Source: Elusimicrobiota bacterium
Lineage (GTDB): Bacteria > Elusimicrobiota > Elusimicrobia > F11
DNA length: 64,000 nucleotides
Reading direction: 5' to 3'
Assembly (NCBI GenBank): GCA_022072025.1
Contig: JAJVIP010000027.1
Coordinates: 149,846 to 213,845, forward strand
Shown: positions 28,301 through 37,300 of the stretch, piece after piece
Layout of the letters: each line of letters opens with the position of its first letter
Numbering within the stretch: the first letter of the stretch is position 1
Notes under the pieces: generated by a model
What the model was told of the DNA's origin: nothing
The model's database searches: none
Seen by the model: the letters and a program-made list of their open reading frames with translations, nothing else
Translations under genes and position numbers: made by a program

Positions 28301-31300
28301 AAGATTGTTACTTGGAAGGCCTGGAGCAAAAATCCTTTGGCCTCTTCGAGACGATGCTGAGTTGCGCAAACCAATGATTTCATAGCGAATCCCAATTGTT
28401 GATGTTCGGCTTGTTCGAGCCCTCCCCAATCCTCATCAGAAAGAGGGGTATTAATTAACCGATCTGCAATTTGGTCTGCTTGGTCATACTCTTTGAGAAA
28501 TAAAAGAGAAAAAAACCGGAGATTTTTAAGAGCGATGGCCAACCGAGGATGTATAACGCCATCAGTTTTTTGAAGGGCCAGACGCGCTAGAGGGGTTTGT
28601 TCTTCGGGGACCATATTCCCCCCCTCTCTTGTGGCCCTGATCAACTCAAGATTTCCTTCAGCCAAACTGATGGCATCAGAATGAGTCCTTGCCCTCCGAT
28701 AAAATTCAATCAGAAAATCATAATCAATCCGCCTATCACCATTTCTGAAAAGGATTTCCAAGAGGTCAAAGTACACCCAGCGATAGAATTCATAAGATTT
28801 TCTTTCATTTTCATTGCTCCAATTGTTGAGTTGGGTATAGATTAATTCGACCGCGGACAATTCCTGATCGGTTACCGGAATCCCATCGCGAACCTTAAAA
28901 TATAAATCTAAAAGGTCCAGCTTATTTCTCATTTCCGGACTTAACGCCACCTCAATGCCTGGATATCGTTCAATTATTTTTCGAATAAGTTCACGAACAA
29001 GGCGGGCATCGTCGATATTTCCATAGTCAATAATATTACCGACAAGGAAAACCATTTGCTGGAATAGACTTCCCCACTCCTCCGTTGTTCCGCCCAAATC
29101 TTTGAGTCGTTCGAAACTGAGATAAACAAAAGGTTCTTCGGCATGAAAAATTTTAGCCCGTTTCGATATTTTTGTTCTGAGAACTCTATAACGGATGGCA
29201 TAAGCACGTTCTAACACCTCAAATCTGACAGGAGTTACATGCGTTCGGCACACCAAATCAGCCAGATGAAGGGCCATAGAAGAGTTCCCGACCTCCCAAA
29301 AATCGTTTGCCATGTCCAGCAACAGTCCATAAACATCCTGCGGAAGAAAGGCAAACGCTCTTTCCGTTTCACCACGATTTAACCCCTTCATCAACCCACC
29401 ATCTATGGCGTCTGCCAAATGAGAATCGCCGTTTGTCCGGTGCTCCGTGGAAAGGATGCGATACATGGCAACCATCTCGCTAAAAAGCAAAAGGGCGGAA
29501 GGATCCAACGCCCCAGCCTTTTTGGGGAATCCATCGAGGGCAGTATAAATATCCTGTTCCACCACCAGGGACAGCTCTTCGGGAGTGAGTGAAAGAGAAG
29601 TCAGCGCCATTTTCAGGGTGGAGCGAAATGGGTCGGATAACTTCCCAACAGTTTCCAGAAGCCCAATAAATTTTCCCCACACCGTATTCAATCCGGAAAG
29701 GAGGGTTTTATCTGAAGCGGCTTTCCAAGCAGCTGCCTCTTGTTCGACGGACTTCTTAAGATCGAACCTTTCTTTGAAAAAGTCAAGAATCACTTGATGG
29801 GCAGGATTCGTCGCATCTTCTCCGGCCACTCGCACAAACGCTCGAATATACAGGGGCGACACATCGACTTCGCCATCCGTCAACAAGAAATCAGCGCTTT
29901 CAAAACAATACTCTAGAACAGCCATGAGATGCTCTGAACTCAATCCGGAATTCTGAATAGCTTCGACCAGTGCGCCTTCAACTGCGGAAGCCAAAGCTGG
30001 TTCCGTCTGAGATAAAAGCAAGAAATGTGCCGCAATAGTTGTTGATTCCCCAAGCACTTCGGAAGTTCCAGCATCGTTAGACTTGATCGCCTCTATCATC
30101 TTCGCAAAAGAGTTCCGAAATTTTTCTTTCATCACTGAACTTAAACCGCGGAGGGCAGCCTCTCGGCTGACCGGATCCGCAATCAGGGGAGAATGAACCA
30201 ACAACACCATTTGATGGAGGCAGCCATAAATGTGAGCCAGTCTTTCCTTCTCAGCCACCGGCGTATAATCATACGCATCAACGAGTATTTTTGCGTCCTC
30301 TCTTACATGATATTCCCATTCATCGGGGGAGAGAGAATGACGTTGATAGCTCATAAAAAGATCAGGCCACAATTCAACTGCATCAGGGTCAAACAGCAAA
30401 TATTCTGAAGGGCGAGTTGAATCTAAAACGCCTTCAACATTTTTTTGTTGATGTAAATCAACGGCCGTCTGGGCCAACAATTCAATGGCGACTTTTTTTC
30501 CTCTAACAAATGTTTGCTTGAACACATCGCTTTTATTTTCTGAAAGCCGCTTTATTCGAGGGAAAAACTCCCGCAAAGAAGAATAAGTCAATGAATAGGT
30601 AAGGACTCCTAAAACTTTGAATATTCTCTCCATTGGGATTGAACTTGCGTGATTCAAATTATTCTCTAATTGATCCAAAGCCATTTCATAGACTTTTTTG
30701 GTTATACGCGGATTTGATTCATTGTTGTCGGCTATAAATTTCCCTAGTGCCACATAGGCCCAGTAGCCAACTCCCATTTTAGAGGTCAAATAATTGGGAT
30801 TTTTCAAAACCAAATTAAAAAATGGGACAGCTTGCTCTTCTTTCAATTTTTCTAAGGCATTTAATGAAAAGCTCGCGGCAACTTGGCTGTTACCTTCAAT
30901 AATATCCTCATAAACATATTGCAGCGAAATGGATATCAGGAAGGCATGTACCTCATTAAAATGTTCAGATGTTTGAACTAGAAAATTTAACAATTGATCA
31001 ACAAGCAACGCCTTTTTTGTAAGTGGCAATTTATAGACATTTCCAATCAGTCCCTCGATTCCAATAAATTGGCTCTCTTCTCCATTATTTTTCTGCGCCA
31101 AAATACCCCATATCTTATCGACCCGGTCCACAAAAGTTTGCAGGGCCTCGACCTTGGCCTGTTCATCAAAAGTTTCCAATGCATTCATTAAATGCTCAAT
31201 CATGGTTCTGGCCATAAGGGCTTTTTCTTCAGGTGTGGAGTTAAGAATCAATTCTGTTTCAGGATTGGAATTGGCCATCCCAACCATCCATGGGAAAGGG

Positions 31301-34300
31301 ATAAACCACAAGGAAGGCTCGCGATAATCAAACGGCGCCCACATCCAAAAAAAGAATTCCACAGTCGCCAATAACGAAAGAACAATAAATACCCACGGTT
31401 TATCCATCACGCCCACAAGTCCCGCAGCAAACATTAACGGAAGGGCCGAGAGAAGCGGAGACCCGATGAGGTTCCGGACAAAATTCGTGAAATTTATGTT
31501 CTGATTTTGCACAGGGGGTCGAATCAATGACTCAGAAACCCCCAGAGACCGAACCTTGGGAAAAAATTTTGATGAGGATGGCTGTGCCGGCTGGAGAGAA
31601 CCCTTACCCATCTCCCGCGCGTCGAAGGCGGCGTGGAAGAGGATGGCCAAGGCAAAGGCGGTGAACAAGAGGGCCGTGGATATCAGCGGGAAAGGAAGGA
31701 CCAGAGCCAGGGCGGGGACGAACAAGGGGGCCAGGTAAAGGGAGAAACCCATCAAATGATGAGAAAAAGTCTCGAGGCCGTTAACAAAAGAGGGGTCCCC
31801 TCGCGGGAGACTGGATTTATCCAAGCGTTGATTCTTCCGGAACTGGTCGAGTAAGGTGTGCAGCCAAGACGCGGCGACCAACAAAAGTCCCATTGTGCCC
31901 ACCGCGGTCCAACTAAACGAGACGGCATACGGGTTCACCAACACTCCCATCCAGGACCCCGTCAAGAGATGCGACGCAAAAAACACCAACCCCAAGGCCT
32001 CAAGCCCCATCGAAACCCACCCCACCCCCACCGCGTGCCGCCGCCCCCAAGCCCCCCACAACCCCAACTGCGCCAAGGCAAAACCCAAGGAATTGGGTTT
32101 TCTACCTGCCTGAGTTTTCTTTGCGGGCCAGTGATCGGGCCGAGGTCCGACATTCACATGTTCTGGAAACTTTAATTTCTCAACAGCCTGATAATTCCCG
32201 GCCTGGTACCTTTTACCCCGTGGATCGGAGGCAATATTGCGCACAGCCCAGCGACAGGCATCTGCAACAATGGCGCTGATATTTTTGGGGTGTTTGACGT
32301 CCACCAAGGATTTCGCGCCAATTTTTTCTAAATCTGATTCAGAAAAATTTAGATATCGCAAAAGATGCTGGAGGATTAAAAATTCTATGGCATACGTGAG
32401 ATATTGATCTTGGTTTTGAACGTACTCTTTTAGAAACAAGGGGCGTGCAAGATTTTGAATAACTTTTAACTGTTGTTGATCGATCCATATTTTTCGATAG
32501 CAGGTATCAACAAAGGAAATGGGGTTTGACTGAATCCCTTGGGGGACGCTAATCAATTTAATTCTGAAATGATCCTCAGGGTAGACAAAATAGAGCCGCA
32601 GCATATCTCCGAGGATTTGCTCCATCTTTTTTTGGTCCTCGGCCGAACCTGGGGAAAATTCGACAATTTGCATCACATCATCCAGAAACTCCGGGTAACC
32701 TTTAACGAGATTTTGCAAAGCACTTGCCAATGAAGTGATCAGTTGGGAAATAACTATTTGATTCAATCGATCCGTTGAGAGTGAATTCTTTATTTGAATC
32801 AATTTGTTGGTTAGGGAATACATAGAAGGACGATAAAATTCGACGACATCTACAATTTCATTTATTTTTTTTATCGAATCCTCAGGCTTCCCCTCCGCTG
32901 CCGGCTTCAAGATGCAATGAGAAATTGTATTGAAGGGAACCCTTTCGGTCCACCCATTAAGATCAACTCCCCACCGATGGGCTGGTAAGTTATACAAGGC
33001 ATGGCCAACAAACTGCGCCACATACACCGGCCATACCACCAGTTTCCAAGACCAAGAAAGTGGTTGATGGGGGTTCGTTTGGGCCCAACGGAACACAAAA
33101 ATCAACGAGATCTGCCACCAAACGAACAGAACCGTCCAAAACCCCAGGAGAGGAACTGCCCAAACCCAGGCGAACCCCAACCCCATAAAAGGTGTTATCC
33201 ATAGAAATGCGTGGAGGCCCCAGAGCGCCGCCAAACGCACCTTCGTCTGCCAAGCCTGGCCTTTGTGCGCCCACATAAATTCATAGGGATGGGTGAGCCA
33301 ATAAAAAACCCTCAAAAACTCCTGGTCCGGCGCGTCGAACAAATGGCTTCCCACTGGTTTCTTCCAACGGCGCATTAATTCCCGGATAAAGGCTTTTTTC
33401 AGCAAGAAATCGGCAAAATCCTTTTCTTTTTCCCTTATGAATTCAGGGCTTCTCGTAATTTCACCTTTTCTTATTCGCTCAAAATAACGTTTTAATTGAA
33501 GGATAGGACTTAAACAACCCTTTAAAACGTGAAGAAGACGATCGCTATCGGAAGATAATTCATTCAAATATCGGCGCAATTTTGACGGAAGATTTTCATT
33601 ATTTGCGAGATAAGGTTGCAGTGAAGATGACTCTGAATCCCTCGCTATTTTCATAAAAACTGCGGCCAATTCATCCAAAGAATAAAACGTTAATTCCTGT
33701 TCGATTGTTTTCTCTTCGTCCTCCATCGGCCACTTTGAGGGTGGTTGGAGGCTGGGGTGGGACATTTCAACCCCATCCTTTACATGCCAGTCAATAACCT
33801 GGTTCCATTTTTGATCAAACGTTTCACCCCTGCTGTTCAGCAAATATCTGTCCGCGTTCATCTCCCGCGCGTCAAAGGCGGCGTGGAAGAGGATGGCCAA
33901 GGCAAAGGCGGTGAACAAGAGGGCCGTGAATATCAGCGGGGAGGGAAGGACCAGAGCCAGGGCGGGGACGAACAAGGGGGCCAGGTAAAGGGAGAAACCC
34001 ATCAAATGATGAGAAAAAGTCTCGAGGCCGTTAACAAAAGAGGGGTCCCCTCGCGGGAGACTGGATTTATCCAAGCGTTGATTCTTCCGGAACTGGTCGA
34101 GTAGGGTGTGCAGCCAAGACGCGGCGACCAACAATAGTCCCATTGTGCCCACCGCGGTCCAACTGAATGAGACGGCATAAGGGTTCACAAACACGGTCAT
34201 CCAAGATCCCGTCAAGAGGTGCGAGGAAAATAACACCAATCCCAAGGCCTCAAGTCCCATGGACAACCACCCCATCCCCACCGTGTGCCGCCGCCCCCAA

Positions 34301-37300
34301 GCCCCCCACAACCCCAACTGCGCCATCACATATCCTAGGGAATTGGGTTTGCCCTGCTGAATTATTTCAGTTTGGTTTGTATGGGGGCCTCCGTTGATAT
34401 CCCTTACTTGATTGGGAATCTTCCCCTCTAAATCGAGTTGGTTATGGGTTTGAATGATATTTTCTGAGGAGTTGGAGCGAATTTGAAACGAAAACGAAGA
34501 GGATCCAGATTGTTGGTCCAACATGGTTGAAAGAGGTTGGAAATCAAACGATCCCCCAAAATCATTTATCTGCGTTGGACTATAGGTAACATTAAAAAGC
34601 CGTAATAAATCGCGGACATTGTCCTGGGGCGACACAAAGGGATGACGGGTTCGAACTCCGGGAAATCTAAGAACAAAACAATGGGCAAGTTCTTCATAAA
34701 TTGGGAATTGATATTCGGGGGGGACCTCCACATGATATAAGGATATGCTTTTCTCTTCCAGCCTTGCATCGATGTTGATACCGAGCCCGATCTTTTTTTT
34801 GGGCGATATCTTGGATTCAGCGATCCTATGGAGAACTTTTTTGATGAAATCTCTGAAAATAAGTTCCAGGTTCAAGGCATTATTTGCAGGGTTTGAATTT
34901 CCATCAGATTTGGTGAGACGCAAATTCAAATCAAGAGGAATTTCTTTTTCTGGCTTTAAATTCAATTCCTCTACGAGATGGTTTTCATCTTCTTTCCGCG
35001 TCGTTATTACTTTTGAAAATATTGTATTTAGCTTTTGATTCAACGCTTGGTCTTGTGCAGCTGCAATTTGCACCTGCATAATTTGACCTGCTGGTTCAGT
35101 CTTCGCTGGTGAAGCGGCGCCGCGCCATCTCTTCTTTCCTTGCTTTCGATTGGATATCGGATTGTTTTGTTCTTCATCTCTTTCTATCGAATTTCTTCTC
35201 TGAAAGTCATTCATCAGTTGGGTAAATTCATTGTCCCCAATTCCCACGCCCGAGAGGGAAATGGATTTCAAAAGGGACATGACTTCGGATTGGTTAATTA
35301 AATTCAGAACAACATCTACTTCAATATTGTTCTCCCTAAGTAATTTTTTAAAATCTTGATTTCGATGCGCCATGTTTTGATCTGGGTTCTTTCTTGGATG
35401 CAACTTAATGGCTTCTAACGCCAAAGCATAAATCCGAATCGCCGAAGGAGTAAGGTTTGAATTCTCGGGGAAAAACCAAAGTTCGGACTGTTGATCAGAA
35501 AAATTTTTTTGGAAAGAGGGGATCAAATCAGGGTCACACCTCCCCAAGATCTCTTCAAATTTTTTTCTTGTTAAATTAAAACCATTTTTGACCTGGGCTT
35601 CACATTGAGACCATATATTTTTGATACGTTCTTTTGGGCCTTTGGTAAATTTATCCATGGATTTTTCTGAGGGGACGAAATCATTGGACCCTGTAATAAG
35701 GGTCGAAAAAACCATCATTTGAAAACCAAGAAATGAGAGAACCACCTCCCATGTTTCCACCGATCCCAGAGGGAGTCCCGCCCCCCAGCCTGCCAAAACC
35801 CCTCCCAACAACGTTCCCGCCACCACCGGGATAGACCCCTTCCCCAGAGGCGCCAACACAGTGCCGGTGAAAGCGCCTTTTTCCTGGGCCAACCGCGTGT
35901 AATCATGCCTCAACCACGGCCACATTCCTCCGCGAGGACTCAATTGATCTGCCCTTCGCCCCCCATCAACCCAAGTTCGTCCCAAGTTCAAATGACCCCA
36001 TTGTTTGGGAGAAAGATCAGCGCTGATCTTAAAGAAGTCAAGGGCTCCATACAACGGAGCCACTTTTCCGGGGCTTGAATCCCCGGAAAAGTACTGCGAA
36101 GAGGTAACCCCGGACTTACGTCCGGGGCTTCGGCTGCTGTCAAAAGTCAGGAGGGCGCCTTTTTTGACCCGTTGGGCTGAACGTAAAACAAGTCGGCGGG
36201 GGCCTTTCCAAAAAACCCACCCCCAAACCCAGAGGTATTCAAACAAAACCGTACCTTTGGCCGTGGCTTCCGCCAAGATCAAAATTAATCCGCGATTGAA
36301 AGCCGCAAAAGAAATACCGGGTTCCGCCAAGAAAAGTTTCTGACCCTCAAACAATTTGTCGAGCGGGGTTTTTTCTTGCGCGAAGGCGCTTAAATAGGCG
36401 GGGCCCGTTTCCCCTTCCACGCGCGTCACACGCGGAACAAAATCAACCACGGTCAAACCAGCCTTCTCAAGAAGCCGATTGATGCCGTCTGAGTGAAAAC
36501 CCCCTGTGACCAGAACGGCAATACTTTGTTCTTGGTGCTGAGAGCTCGGGACAAGGAATGCCTTAACCTTCTTCGTTCCAAGAGAGACTGTTGCGAAAGT
36601 AAGCTTTAAGCCGTCATCCCGGCAATCTTTTGGCCGGGATCCAGGTTCACCGTCGGAAGAAAACCTGGGCCCCGGCCAAAAACATGCCGGGGCGACAGCG
36701 TTTTTTACAGTACCTTTAGGTACGAATTTGTCCATTTCACAACTGTCCCCAAGAACAGCCTTTAGGAAGTTTTCCGCCATCTTTTGGTCGCGCCGTTCAG
36801 CCTCGTGGTAAAAATTTTCGTAATTGGCAGTTGGCGCAAGAAACGAATTGTTTTTCCTCGTGCCAGGGACTACCGCTTTGTATTCCTCCCACTCCTCTTT
36901 TGTCAGAGAAAAATCCACCAATTTCCCGACCAGATAAAGATACCGCGACTTTTGAATGAGCGTCTTTTCCTCTTCGGTTTTGATCAGAGCGGAATAAATT
37001 GATTCTTCTGTTTTTCTCATCTCCTCGAACAATTCTTCGGGATCGATTTTCCTCGATAGAAATAAGTAGCGAAGATAGGTCTCCATCATTTCCCATTTGG
37101 AATTGTTGACATGGTGGAGGGCGCAGATTTGTTGGAGGGTGGAATAAAAATCCGCCAGTCCCAAATGACCCAGGCGAACTCGAATACATTGATCCCTAAA
37201 CAAGCGGGATTCTTCAGCGGAAAGGCGGGACGCGAGGACCGACAACAATTCGTCACGTTCCCGCTCCACTTGTTTGAAATCCAATGTTGATTCAAGATGA

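Noticed and set aside
31556..32175. Several plus-strand open frames over GC-rich sequence
   Set aside because: They recur identically in both 492-bp repeat copies and are shadows of the membrane modules of giant gene 2.
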